Source: Bifidobacterium saguinibicoloris (GTDB lineage Bacteria > Actinomycetota > Actinomycetes > Actinomycetales > Bifidobacteriaceae). Taken from it: a stretch of DNA of 38,579 nucleotides. Below are positions 1 to 8,039 of the stretch, piece by piece (the first letter of the stretch is position 1; every line of letters starts with the position of its first letter). The stretch lies in NCBI RefSeq assembly GCF_019331725.1, contig NZ_JAHBBF010000020.1, forward strand, positions 1 to 38,579, written 5' to 3'. The notes beneath the pieces were generated by a model, which saw only the letters and a program-made list of their open reading frames with translations, made no database searches and had not been told where the DNA came from. The translations under genes and the position numbers were made by a program.

Positions 1-437
1 AGACCATACTTCGCGCCATACACGAAACCCCAGATCAACGTGGACACCACCGCCGGCACCGCATACGGCAGGAACGTCGAGATACGGAAGAACTTCGTGC
101 CATGCAGCTTCATCGAATCCAACGCCAGAGCCATGGCGGCGGACAGGAACAGCATGATCGGCACCTGCACGCAGGTGAACAGGGCCACGCGCACCACCGA
201 CGACCAGAACTGCTGGTCCCCGAACAGTCGGACGTAGTTCTCCACGCCAACGAACCGCGTACCGCCGATCATCTGCTTCTTGAAGAAACTGATATAGATC
301 GCGTACACGATCGGGATGATGAACACGAACACGAACACCACCGCGAACGGTCCCATGAATTTCCAACCACGCCAGTCGGCCTTGTGTTTGTTCTCACGCA
401 CCGCGGCGGTGGGCGGCATACTCATCGATTTGCTCAT
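1..437 (-). CDS. Sugar ABC transporter permease (MalF/UgpA type), 3' part outside window
   Basis: The first 145 codons of an inner-membrane permease are present; the gene runs off the left edge. A basic cytoplasmic N-terminus (about 25 residues, with KHKADWRGWK) is followed by a hydrophobic first helix (FMGPFAVVFVFVFIIPIVYA) and then by the typical FVGVENYVRLF segment of carbohydrate-uptake permeases. Two further helices follow, around the segment starting at VRVALFTCVQVP and around AVPAVVSTLIWGF. ATG at 437 is chosen because a GGG-rich Shine-Dalgarno-like stretch lies just upstream and no in-frame alternative fits better. It lies 102 bp downstream of the solute-binding protein gene on the same strand, so it should be one of two permeases of that importer. 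The second permease is presumably beyond the edge. The substrate is not visible from sequence. Confidence 0.9.
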   Translation of the reverse strand, partial: MSKSMSMPPTAAVRENKHKADWRGWKFMGPFAVVFVFVFIIPIVYAIYISFFKKQMIGGTRFVGVENYVRLFGDQQFWSSVVRVALFTCVQVPIMLFLSAAMALALDSMKLHGTKFFRISTFLPYAVPAVVSTLIWGFVYGAKYG

Positions 438-472
438 TCGAATCACCCTGCTTGTGTCAATCACCGGTGCGG

Positions 473-510
473 GACGGTCGGAACCATCGATGGGGACGGT
501 TCCGACCGTC
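473..510 (-). terminator. Intercistronic hairpin between solute-binding protein and permease genes
   Basis: A perfect 13-bp stem (473-485 with 498-510) encloses a 12-nt loop, with no T-run after it. It sits in the 102-bp gap between the solute-binding gene (stop 540) and the permease start (437). Such hairpins commonly stabilise the upstream message or partly terminate transcription, so that binding protein is made in excess over permease. That role is inferred. Confidence 0.6.
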
Positions 511-539
511 GGTCCCGACGCCGATTCCCGGACGGACGG

Positions 540-1868
540 CTACTTGACCGTGTATCCCTGTTCCTTGGCGTAGTCGATCAGTGCGTCCTGATAGGAGGCG
601 ACGGCCTTCTTCAGCGAGGTCTCACCCTGATATGCCTTGCTGATGTAGTCGCCGAAGATCGACTGGGCGTAGGTGCTGAAGGGCAGGAATTCGTAGGAGG
701 AGGAATCCATCTGGGCTGCGCGGGAGAGCACTTCGTTCACCTTCTGGCCGCCGAAGTACTCGTTGGTCGCGTTCTTGAATTCGTCTCCGTTGAGGATGGA
801 CTTGAGGGCCGGGAAGTTGCCGTGGTCCACGAAGATCTGCGCGCCGTCACCGTGCGTGGCGTAGTTGATGAACGCCCATGCGGCCGCCTTGTTCTTGGAT
901 TGCGAGGGGATGGTGAACACGGAGCCGCCGTCCTCGGCGTTCGTGGGATGGTCCGGATCCCACTGCGGGATGTCGGCGGCACGCCACTTGCCCTTGGCGG
1001 CGCCGGAGCTGCTTTCGAGGTTGGTGGGCATCCATGCGCCGACCGCGAGGGAGGCCGTGGTACCGTCGGAGAGGCTGCGGAACCAGTCGTCGGTCCAGTT
1101 GCGGATGCTGGTGTTGACGAGGTCCTCGTCGATGAGCTTCTGTTGGAAGTCGATGAACTTCTTCACCTGCTTGTCGCCGGTCAGATCGATGGTGAGGTTC
1201 TCCCCATCGAGTTTGAACGGCTGCGCGGCGAGCTGCCAGAGCATGGCGTTGAATTCCGAGTAACTGTCGCGGTCGCCGGCGTTGTTGGTGATGTAGTAGT
1301 CGTCGCCGAGCGCGCGGATCTTCTTCGCGTCCTCGTACCATTCGTCCCAGGTGGTGGGAGGCGTGTCGATGCCGGCCTTGGAGAAGACCTCCTCGTTGTA
1401 GAAGAACACCATCGGGCCTCCGCCGATCGGCATGCCGTAGGTGGTGCCGCCGAACTGCGCCTGACCCCAGATGCCGGGGGCGAAATCCTTTCCCATGTCG
1501 TTCGCGCCGAACTCCTTGAGATCGGAGATGCTGCCCTCCTGGGCGAACTTGGAGACGTCGGTGCTGAGCATCATGCTCACGTCAGGGGCACCCTTGCCGG
1601 CGGCAATCACGTTGTTCAACGCCTTGGAGGTGTCGGCGCCGGTGCCGGTGCTCGAATACTTCACCTTGATCTTCGGGTAGGCCTTCTCGAACGCCGCGAT
1701 GGTCTCGTTCATGCCGTTGCCCCAACCCCAGATGGTGATCTCGCCGGAGGCGTCCTTCGGGTCGGTGGAGGTGGTCTCCGAGGAGGAGCCGCAGGCTCCC
1801 AGCGGAACGATCATGGCGACGGCGGCGGCCGAGGCGATCATCGTCTTCTTCATATCGAGCAACTTCAT
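540..1868 (-). CDS. Carbohydrate ABC transporter solute-binding lipoprotein (family 1)
   Basis: This is a 442-residue extracellular sugar-binding protein. ATG at 1868 is chosen over the longer ORF start at 2015: AAGGAG lies a few bases upstream, and the N-terminus then reads as a lipoprotein signal peptide with Lys at 7-8, a hydrophobic core and the lipobox VPLGAC (lipidated Cys 26). A Ser/Thr-rich linker leads into the mature domain, which opens with ITIWGWGNGMNETIAAFEKA, a usual family 1 start. Later segments such as GMPIGGGPMVFFYNEEVF and AAAWAFINYATHGDGAQIF are also typical of this family. It delivers sugar to the membrane permease encoded just downstream. No ATPase gene is visible; bifidobacterial importers often share an MsiK-type ATPase encoded elsewhere (family knowledge). 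Its promoter carries the same 15-bp element as the DUF5107 gene, pointing to joint control by the AraC regulator at 6008. Confidence 0.93.
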   Translation of the reverse strand: MKLLDMKKTMIASAAAVAMIVPLGACGSSSETTSTDPKDASGEITIWGWGNGMNETIAAFEKAYPKIKVKYSSTGTGADTSKALNNVIAAGKGAPDVSMMLSTDVSKFAQEGSISDLKEFGANDMGKDFAPGIWGQAQFGGTTYGMPIGGGPMVFFYNEEVFSKAGIDTPPTTWDEWYEDAKKIRALGDDYYITNNAGDRDSYSEFNAMLWQLAAQPFKLDGENLTIDLTGDKQVKKFIDFQQKLIDEDLVNTSIRNWTDDWFRSLSDGTTASLAVGAWMPTNLESSSGAAKGKWRAADIPQWDPDHPTNAEDGGSVFTIPSQSKNKAAAWAFINYATHGDGAQIFVDHGNFPALKSILNGDEFKNATNEYFGGQKVNEVLSRAAQMDSSSYEFLPFSTYAQSIFGDYISKAYQGETSLKKAVASYQDALIDYAKEQGYTVK

Positions 1869-2086
1869 TGTTTTCTCCTTACTTGTGCCTTCACCAGCCC
1901 GCGCGAACGGAATTGATAAAAACCAACTGTGGCCATTCACAGCCGGACGTGGGTACGGAACCGTTTGGCCCGTCGGTGGCTTCCTGCTCTTCCTGTCGAG
2001 TACCGACCGCTCCATTGCTGTGATTCGGCAATCGGCTCAACGTTTCGAGTAATTCAAGTGTACGTTCGCCCCACGTTCCGTCTTTC

Positions 2087-2118
2087 ACTTTATCTGCCTT
2101 TCGATATGCAAAAATTGC
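2087..2118 (-). promoter_or_regulatory. Promoter of the solute-binding gene with AraC-type half-site
   Basis: On the minus strand GCAATTTTTGCATAT (2104-2118) is followed after exactly 11 bp by TAAAGT (2087-2092), a fair -10 box. The 15-mer occupies the -35 region and no good -35 hexamer is present, which suits an activator-dependent promoter. The same 15-mer with the same 11-bp spacing precedes the DUF5107 gene at 5750-5781. A second GCAATTTT lies 34 bp farther upstream (2145-2152). The leader to the ATG at 1868 would be about 210 nt. Binding by the AraC protein is inferred. Confidence 0.6.
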
Positions 2119-2203
2119 GCATCGGTTCCCAATCACCATGGTTGAAAATTGCGTCTGTCGACGTTCCTTACGACCCTTGCGTTACAACCCTTGCGGCAAC
2201 ATG

Positions 2204-2255
2204 CGCAACGGGTGATGGGGCATGCGCATATGCGCATGCCCCATCACCCGTTGCG
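2204..2255. terminator. 52-bp perfect palindrome after the DUF5107 gene
   Basis: Bases 2204-2255 are a perfect inverted repeat with 26-bp arms and no spacer, centred between 2229 and 2230 in GCATATGC. It begins 49 bp beyond the stop codon of the minus-strand DUF5107/TPR gene and before the promoter of the solute-binding gene. As RNA it would form a stem of about 24 bp with a 4-nt loop. There is no T-run, so it may be a bifidobacterial-style terminator, a 3' stabiliser or a protein-binding site. Next to it, near 2170-2194, the motif ACCCTTGCG occurs twice in tandem. Confidence 0.6.
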
Positions 2256-2304
2256 TCATGATGAACCGGCTCCTCACACCGCTACCGGGCGGATGCCCCG
2301 CCGA

Positions 2305-5300
2305 TCACAGCACGTGACGGTTGTTGACCTCGTCCGCGAACAGATTCGCCTGGATGTGGCTCGGGTCGAGGCCCAGGGCCTCTCCGAGCAGCCGGGCGGC
2401 CTTGTCCTTGTCGCCGTTGCCGATGTTGGCGAGGGCCATGAGGTACAGGCAGTGGATGCGGTTCATCTTCGTGTAGTCGTTCTCGAAGATGAGGAAGTCG
2501 GGCAGCGAGACGGCGAAGTAGTCGATCCTGACCTGGTCGTCGAGGTGCTGCTCGCCGTAGTCCAGCAGTCGGTAGAAGCGGGCGTTGGCCGGGCCGTCCT
2601 CGCCGAGCGCCTTATGGGCGAGACCCTGGAAGAGGATCATCTCGGCCGGCTGGTCGTTGTAGTACATCGCGCCCTTGACCTCGTCGGGGCCGATGGTGGC
2701 CCTACGGATTTCGGCCTGTGCGGCGGTCTCGTCGCCGAGGTGGCGTTCGACGACACCGAGGTAGTAGTGGATGTCGTTGTCCTTCTGGCCTTCGAGTTTG
2801 CCTTCGCCGAGGTTGTGCGGGTAGGACAGGGTACGGGTCAGCAGGTCCTTGGCGCGCGTCCAGTCGCCGGCGGCCATCGCGTCCTTGGCGAGCAGGGTCA
2901 GCGCGATGCGGTATTGCGCGGTGACTTTGCCTTCGCCGCCCTCCCACGGGTGGAAGTGGCGTCGGCTCATGAGGTCATACGCCTTGGCGTAGTTGCCGGT
3001 CTGGTTGAGCACGGTGAGATATTCGATGAACAGGTCGTCACGTTCGGCGACCACGTCGAGGTGCTTGTCGAATTCGACGAGGCGTTGGGCGTAGGTCCAG
3101 CCGACCTTGCGGTGCAGCTGGTCGAGTTCCAGGAAGACGCGTGCGTCGGATTCGTCGAGGCGGTAGGCCTCCTCGATCTCGCGGCCGGCGGAGGCGGCGT
3201 CGCCGCGCTTGTTGTAGTAGGCGAGCGCCAGATTGCGGTGCACGGTGGGGAATTCCGGGTCGAGGTCGCGTGACCGTTCCCACAGGGCGATGGCCTTCTC
3301 GGCCTGGACCTTGTCGTAGTACAGGCATCCGAGGTAGTAGGAGGCCCTGGCGCCGTTCACGGTCTCGATGGCCTTGGCCAGCGGCGCGATGTCCTCGAGC
3401 TTGTTCGGGAAGCAGTAGTCGCTGGGCGCGGCCTCGGCGGCCTCGAACGCGGCCTTGGCCTGCGTTTCGCGGCCGAGGAGGGACAGGTAGTAGCCCTCGT
3501 AATACTTGACCATCGGCTTGCTCTGGTCGGCCTCGGCGAGCAGCGTCAATGCCTCGTCGTACGCGCCAAACAGGGCGTAGTCGCGGGCGGCCTGCAGGTA
3601 GTTCTCATGGAAGCCCCGCATGAGGCCTGCGAGTTCGGCCGGGTCGGCGCCGGCGATCACGCGCTCGTTGCCGGAGACGAAGTCGAATTCGTCGACGGTG
3701 AGGTTCTCGGCGAGCGCGGCGGCCGCCTCGTCCGCGCGTCCCAGCTTGCGCAGCAGGTAGGCCTTGAGTCCGCGTGCCTTGATGTTCATCGTGTTGCGGG
3801 TCAGGGCGTTCTCCACGTATTCGAGGGCGTCGGCGTAGTCGCCTCGACGGGCGGCGATGGCGGCCATGTAGAAGAAGGCGCGCTCCTTCTGCGTGTCGTC
3901 CCAGGTCGCCTTGTAGAAGGCGTCGAACGCCTTGTCATACTCGCCCTGGTAGAAGAGGGCGAGACCGAGGTTGTAGTGCGGTTCGGAGTCGTACGGCTGG
4001 GTGTTGTGCTTGGTCAGGCGCTTGATGGCGGCGCGGAAGTGGCCCTCCGCCTCGTCGAACACGCCGCGGCGCAGCAGCAGGCGGCCGTACGCGTTGTTGA
4101 TGCGGGCGTCGCCCGGATCGCGCTTCAAACCTTCGAGGTAGTACGGGTCCGGCATGTATGTGGCGTGGCGGTACTGCTCGAGGTGCAGGCCGGCGAGCAG
4201 CAGCTCCTCGTTGGTGAGGATGTCCAGCGGGTCGTCGGCGGCCTTGGCCGGCTCCGGGAGCTTCTCGATTGTCTTCGGCTGTGGGGTGTAGTCGATGAGG
4301 ATGTTGCCGTCCGCGTCGGCCACGGTGGCGGTGATGTCGGTGGCGGCCGCTTCCCCGGTCTCGAATTCGGCCTTGACGATGTCGTTGGGGCTGATGCGGC
4401 CGGTGTGGGAGTACAACGTCTCGCCGTTCTTCGTGGTCACGGTGACGGTGGCGTTCTCGTATACGGAGGTGGCGTACACGGTCACGCGGCCCTGTCCCGC
4501 CTTGAGCCCCTGGGCTTCCACGCCTTCGGTCTCGCCTGCGGCGCCGAAGGTGTCGGCGGGGCCGATCTCGAGGTTGACGGCGGCCTTGATGGAGGCGTTC
4601 TTGACCTGGCCGACGGCCTTGTACGGCATGAAGTACTGGGTGAAGGTCTTGCCTTCGTACGGCTTGAGCCAGGTGAAGTCGGGCTGGTTGTCGGTGAACA
4701 CGCCGGTCATGAGCTCGACATACGGGCCGTTCGCGTCGGTGAGGTTCCTGTCCCATGCCTGGCCGAAGTCGCCGTTGCCCCAGGTCCACTGCTTCTTGCC
4801 GGGGCTCACATGGTGGTCGGCCACGTGCAGGATGCCGGCGCCGACGCCGAAGTCGTAGCCACCAACGAAGTTGTAGTCGGAGTGCGCGGCCATGTAGGAG
4901 GTCGGGACCGGCACGTTCTTGTATCGGCCGATGTCGACGCCTTCGGAGTAGTCGTGCTTGTAGTAGGTGCCGGTGGCGATCGGGTAGCGGGAGACGTCGC
5001 GCTTGCCGTGGTCCATGACGGCGGTGACGTCCGGCGGCATCACGGTCTTGGTGTGCTGGTTGACGGGCACGGCCGGGTTGGCCCACCACAGGAAGGTCTG
5101 CGGCAGCGAGGTGCCGTTGTACAGCTGGGCGGAGATCTCGATGTACGCCTTGCCGGGGTGCAGGGCGATCGTGGTGATGACCTGGGTGCCGTACATCTGG
5201 TCGGTGTCGTGGCACAGGACGGCCTTGCCGCCGTCGGCGAGGTTCTCGACTTTGTAGTCGACCGGCAGGTAGGTGGTGGGACGGTGGTGCTGCGGCCAGT

Positions 5301-5649
5301 TGAATTCGATGCCGCCGGAGATCCACGGTCCGGTGAGGCCCACGAGGGCGGGCTTGATGACGTCGTTGCGGTAGACGAAGTCGTAGTTGTTGGTCTTGTC
5401 TTTGGCGTACTGGATGCGGCCTCCGAGTTCGGGCAGGACGGTCACCTCGAGGTATTCGTTCTCGATGATGACGGCCTTGTACTGCTTGTCGCGCTTCTCG
5501 TCGCTGATGGTCTCGATGACCGGGTATGGGTAGACGCGGCCCGAGCTGCCCTGGTAGACGCGTTTTTCGATGAATTCCGGGTTCTTGTCCGCCTTGCCGA
5601 TCTCGTAGGTCGGGATCGTGATGACGGTGTCCTTGATGGTCACGGCCAT
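2305..5649 (-). CDS. DUF5107 and tetratricopeptide-repeat protein, 1114 aa
   Basis: ATG at 5649 is chosen over the upstream in-frame ATG at 5787 because AAGGAG lies 7 bp before it. There is no signal peptide or membrane helix, so it should be cytoplasmic. Residues about 1-400 match the DUF5107 type, which has a galactose-mutarotase-like fold; the hallmark SGGIEFNWPQHH lies at 111-122. After a beta-rich linker (about 400-520), the rest is helical with many TPR-like units, for example ARINNAYGRLLLRRGVFDEA and YNLGLALFYQGEYDKAFDAF. Family knowledge places such proteins in sugar-utilisation loci without an assigned reaction. A carbohydrate-binding or epimerase-like N-terminus with a TPR scaffold is an inference. 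It stands alone on its transcript between the AraC gene and the solute-binding gene and shares its promoter element with the latter. Confidence 0.88.
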   Translation of the reverse strand: MAVTIKDTVITIPTYEIGKADKNPEFIEKRVYQGSSGRVYPYPVIETISDEKRDKQYKAVIIENEYLEVTVLPELGGRIQYAKDKTNNYDFVYRNDVIKPALVGLTGPWISGGIEFNWPQHHRPTTYLPVDYKVENLADGGKAVLCHDTDQMYGTQVITTIALHPGKAYIEISAQLYNGTSLPQTFLWWANPAVPVNQHTKTVMPPDVTAVMDHGKRDVSRYPIATGTYYKHDYSEGVDIGRYKNVPVPTSYMAAHSDYNFVGGYDFGVGAGILHVADHHVSPGKKQWTWGNGDFGQAWDRNLTDANGPYVELMTGVFTDNQPDFTWLKPYEGKTFTQYFMPYKAVGQVKNASIKAAVNLEIGPADTFGAAGETEGVEAQGLKAGQGRVTVYATSVYENATVTVTTKNGETLYSHTGRISPNDIVKAEFETGEAAATDITATVADADGNILIDYTPQPKTIEKLPEPAKAADDPLDILTNEELLLAGLHLEQYRHATYMPDPYYLEGLKRDPGDARINNAYGRLLLRRGVFDEAEGHFRAAIKRLTKHNTQPYDSEPHYNLGLALFYQGEYDKAFDAFYKATWDDTQKERAFFYMAAIAARRGDYADALEYVENALTRNTMNIKARGLKAYLLRKLGRADEAAAALAENLTVDEFDFVSGNERVIAGADPAELAGLMRGFHENYLQAARDYALFGAYDEALTLLAEADQSKPMVKYYEGYYLSLLGRETQAKAAFEAAEAAPSDYCFPNKLEDIAPLAKAIETVNGARASYYLGCLYYDKVQAEKAIALWERSRDLDPEFPTVHRNLALAYYNKRGDAASAGREIEEAYRLDESDARVFLELDQLHRKVGWTYAQRLVEFDKHLDVVAERDDLFIEYLTVLNQTGNYAKAYDLMSRRHFHPWEGGEGKVTAQYRIALTLLAKDAMAAGDWTRAKDLLTRTLSYPHNLGEGKLEGQKDNDIHYYLGVVERHLGDETAAQAEIRRATIGPDEVKGAMYYNDQPAEMILFQGLAHKALGEDGPANARFYRLLDYGEQHLDDQVRIDYFAVSLPDFLIFENDYTKMNRIHCLYLMALANIGNGDKDKAARLLGEALGLDPSHIQANLFADEVNNRHVL

Positions 5650-5749
5650 GGTTCTACTCCTTCGTTGGATGCCGCAATGCAGGTCACTGCATTCGTGATG
5701 TGTTGATTGCTTGCCTCCAAGCCTAAGACCGAATCCACGCCCGCCGCAC

Positions 5750-5781
5750 AGTTTTCCTGCTCTGAAATATGCAAAAATTGC
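5750..5781 (-). promoter_or_regulatory. Promoter of the DUF5107 gene with the shared AraC-type element
   Basis: The minus strand carries GCAATTTTTGCATAT (5767-5781), identical over 15 bases to the element before the solute-binding gene. It is followed after 11 bp by AAAACT (5750-5755), the probable -10 box. The predicted leader is about 95 nt. Identical element and identical spacing at two promoters is good evidence for a shared regulator. Confidence 0.6.
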
Positions 5782-5884
5782 CGTCATCGCGGAAGGTCCT
5801 GTTTCACCGCCGGTTCCGCCGCGTACCGCGGGTCTTCCACGGTCCGCAACGGTTCACGGCACCTATGGACGGCATCCGATGATG

Positions 5885-5973
5885 ATAATTGCAGCATTCG
5901 GTGTGAAAATTGCGCTTGTCATGCGCTTGCGGGCGTCCCTCTCCCCTTGTCGCACGAAATGTGGAATAATTGC
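5885..5973 (+). promoter_or_regulatory. AraC gene promoter region with repeated AATTGC half-sites
   Basis: ATAATTGC (5885-5892) and AAAATTGC (5906-5913) are direct repeats exactly 21 bp apart, two helical turns, as in classic AraC-type tandem half-sites. A third ATAATTGC lies at 5966-5973, about 35 bp before the regulator's ATG. The 358-bp divergent gap 5650-6007 holds these, the 15-mer at 5767-5781 and nothing that looks coding. Autoregulation is inferred. Confidence 0.5.
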
Positions 5974-6007
5974 CGCATCATGCATCGCGACCAAGGGAGG
6001 AGGGACG

Positions 6008-6865
6008 ATGAAGCCGGCGGAGAGGCATATCAGCGACGAGGGCTCGGAATTCTACATCTACACGCCCAGCAGAACGGCTGTGCGGACCTTCCTGTATCCG
6101 CTGCGTGTGGGATTGTTCCGATATGAGCCGGGGTACCGTCAGGAGCGCAGCTCGTTCGACAGCTTCCTGCTGATGGCCGTGCGCCGCGGTTCGCTCGACG
6201 TCACCACCGAGAAGGGTACGATGCACGCCGGCAAGGGCGATTTCGTGCTGTTGGACTGCTACCGGCACCATTCCTACGGCACCGATGAGGGCAGTGAGGT
6301 CCTGTGGCTGCATTTCGACGGCGTCGCCGCACGCGCGTACTTCGATCTCATCGACGACAGGCTCGGTCCGGTGTTCGCGCTCAGGGATCCGGTCTATGTG
6401 ATGACGCGGCTTACGGACATCTATGACACGTTCCATGACGCCGAACGCGTGAGCGAGCCGCGCATGTCGAAGACCATCACCGACATCCTCGCCGAGTTCG
6501 CGATGGCGGCCTGTGATGGCGATGTTTCCTCCCAACGCCAGCCGCATGCGATCGAGGACGTGCTCACCTACATCTCCGGTCATCTGGGCGAGCCGTTGCC
6601 CATCGACGAACTGGCGGCGCGCGCGTTCATGAGCGAATACCATTTCATCCGCGTGTTCAAGAAGAAGACCGGGTACACGCCGCACGCCTATATCATCGAC
6701 GCGCGCATGCACGCCGCGAAGTATCTGCTCATCAATTCGGACATGCCTCTGAAGCGGCTGTGCGAGGAGTGCGGGTTCACCGACACGAGCTCGTTCTGCG
6801 CGACGTTCAAGCGCAGGAACGGCGTCTCCCCCATCGAGTTCCGCAGGCGCAGCGAGGTTCGTTGA
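6008..6865 (+). CDS. AraC-family transcriptional regulator
   Basis: A 285-residue regulator with the usual two parts. Residues about 1-150 form a cupin-like sensor domain (PLRVGLFRYEPGY, then FVLLDCYRHHSYGT with its His pair). Residues about 180-282 form the double helix-turn-helix: IDELAARAFMSEYHFIRVFK is the first helix-turn-helix and CEECGFTDTSSFCATFKRRN the second. ATG at 6008 is preceded by GGGAGGAGGG. It is divergent from the DUF5107 gene, and repeated AATTGC half-sites lie before both its own gene and its likely targets. It most likely activates the ABC importer and the DUF5107 gene in response to a sugar. The inducer cannot be read from sequence. Confidence 0.93.
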   Translation: MKPAERHISDEGSEFYIYTPSRTAVRTFLYPLRVGLFRYEPGYRQERSSFDSFLLMAVRRGSLDVTTEKGTMHAGKGDFVLLDCYRHHSYGTDEGSEVLWLHFDGVAARAYFDLIDDRLGPVFALRDPVYVMTRLTDIYDTFHDAERVSEPRMSKTITDILAEFAMAACDGDVSSQRQPHAIEDVLTYISGHLGEPLPIDELAARAFMSEYHFIRVFKKKTGYTPHAYIIDARMHAAKYLLINSDMPLKRLCEECGFTDTSSFCATFKRRNGVSPIEFRRRSEVR

Positions 6866-6888
6866 CGCGGGACACGCTCCGCGTCAAC
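6861..6888. terminator. Convergent hairpin containing both stop codons
   Basis: A perfect 10-bp stem (6861-6870 with 6879-6888, 8-nt loop) lies between the AraC gene and the convergent glycerate kinase gene. The stop codon of each gene lies within an arm of the stem. It probably acts as a bidirectional terminator, although neither side has a clear T-run. Confidence 0.6.
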
Positions 6889-8029
6889 GCCTTCGCCCGA
6901 GCGCGATGACGCGCCCCACGTTCTCTGCGGCGTTCGCGAGGTTCGCCGGCCCGTCCGCCAGCGCCTGTGCGAGGTCCGTCACGCCCGGCGTGATGGCGAA
7001 CGCCGCGTCGATGCCGATGCCGTGCAGGGCGGCGGCGTCCACGTCGAGGGATCCGGCGAACGCGATGACGCCGATGTCCGGGTTGCCGCGGCGTACGGCC
7101 TGCGCCACGCCCATGGGCGTCTTGCCGTAGCGGGTCTGTGCGTCGATGTGTCCTTCGCCGGTGAGGCAGTAGTCGGCGTCGGCGGCCCTGTCGGCGAGCC
7201 GTGCGGTCTCGGCGACGAGGGCCGCGCCGGAACGCATCGTGGCTTGGGTGAAGGCGAGCAGTCCTGCGCCCAGTCCGCCCGCGGCGCCGGCGCCGGGTTG
7301 TCGTTCCACGTCGCGTCCGAGGCATCGTCGGATGACGTCGGCATAGTGCCGCAGGTTCCGGTCGAGCGTCTCGACCATGTCCGACGTGGCGCCTTTCTGC
7401 GGGCCGAACACGACGGAGGCCCCCGTGGGGCCGGTCAGCGGGTTGGTCACGTCGGAGGCGACGAGGATGTCCGTCGCCTTGATCCGTGGGTCGATGCCGG
7501 AGACGTCGATGCGTGCGAGACACCCGAGCGCGCCGCCGCCGCGCGGAATCGGCCGGCCTGCGGCGTCGAGGAGGCGCACGCCCAGGCTTTCCGCCATACC
7601 TGCGCCGCCGTCGTTGGTCGCCGATCCTCCGATGCCGAGGATGATGCGGCGCGCGCCGTCGTCGAGCGCGGCGCGGATGAGCTGTCCGGTCCCGTAGGTG
7701 GTGGCCGTGAGCGGGTCGAGGTCGGCGGCGTCCACATGTTGGATGCCGGACGCCTCGGCCATTTCGATGACGGCGGTGTGCCCGTCGCCGAGCATGCCGT
7801 ATGTCGCGCGGATGGGTCGCTGCAGCGGGTCGAGCACGTCGGCCCCGCACAGGACGCCGCCGGTGGCGTCGACGAGCGAGGCCACGGTGCCTTCGCCGCC
7901 GTCGGCCATCGGCACCAGGTCGTATGCGGCGTCGGGAAACACGCGGGACAGGCCCTCCCGTATCGCCTCGGCGGCCTGCCGCGCGGTCATGCAGTGTTTG
8001 AACGAGTCCGGGGCGATGACGAACTTCAA
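6884..8029 (-). CDS. glxK: Glycerate kinase
   Basis: A 381-residue member of the GarK/GlxK family, which phosphorylates D-glycerate with ATP and feeds it into lower glycolysis. Family signatures are present: the N-terminal FVIAPDSFKHCMTA, MADGGEGT, the glycine-rich GIGGSATNDGGAGMAESLG and the C-terminal TGEGHIDAQTRYGKTPMGVA. The start is TTG at 8029, with GGGGAG upstream; the N-terminus then begins directly at the conserved KFVIAPDS. In-frame codons farther upstream would extend into the preceding gene. It lies 10 bp after the HAD phosphatase stop and is surely cotranscribed with it. The source of glycerate is not shown here. The symbol is by family resemblance; 2- versus 3-phosphate specificity is not resolved. 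Confidence 0.93.
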   Translation of the reverse strand: MKFVIAPDSFKHCMTARQAAEAIREGLSRVFPDAAYDLVPMADGGEGTVASLVDATGGVLCGADVLDPLQRPIRATYGMLGDGHTAVIEMAEASGIQHVDAADLDPLTATTYGTGQLIRAALDDGARRIILGIGGSATNDGGAGMAESLGVRLLDAAGRPIPRGGGALGCLARIDVSGIDPRIKATDILVASDVTNPLTGPTGASVVFGPQKGATSDMVETLDRNLRHYADVIRRCLGRDVERQPGAGAAGGLGAGLLAFTQATMRSGAALVAETARLADRAADADYCLTGEGHIDAQTRYGKTPMGVAQAVRRGNPDIGVIAFAGSLDVDAAALHGIGIDAAFAITPGVTDLAQALADGPANLANAAENVGRVIALGRRR

Positions 8030-8039
8030 CGGGGCTCCC

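Noticed and set aside
102..1916. 604-codon plus-strand ORF opposite the permease and solute-binding genes
   Set aside because: It is antisense to a clear lipoprotein gene with a good start. Its product is Val/Gly/Arg/His-rich without any domain, as expected from a GC-rich complement.
1869..2304. Riboswitch in the long leader of the solute-binding gene
   Set aside because: The leader has small inverted repeats such as TGTGGCCATTCACA, but I recognise no riboswitch core.
3607..5706. 699-codon plus-strand ORF opposite the DUF5107 gene
   Set aside because: Composition is dominated by Val, Gly, Asp and Leu from reading the complement of GC-rich codons. It has no ribosome site or domain.
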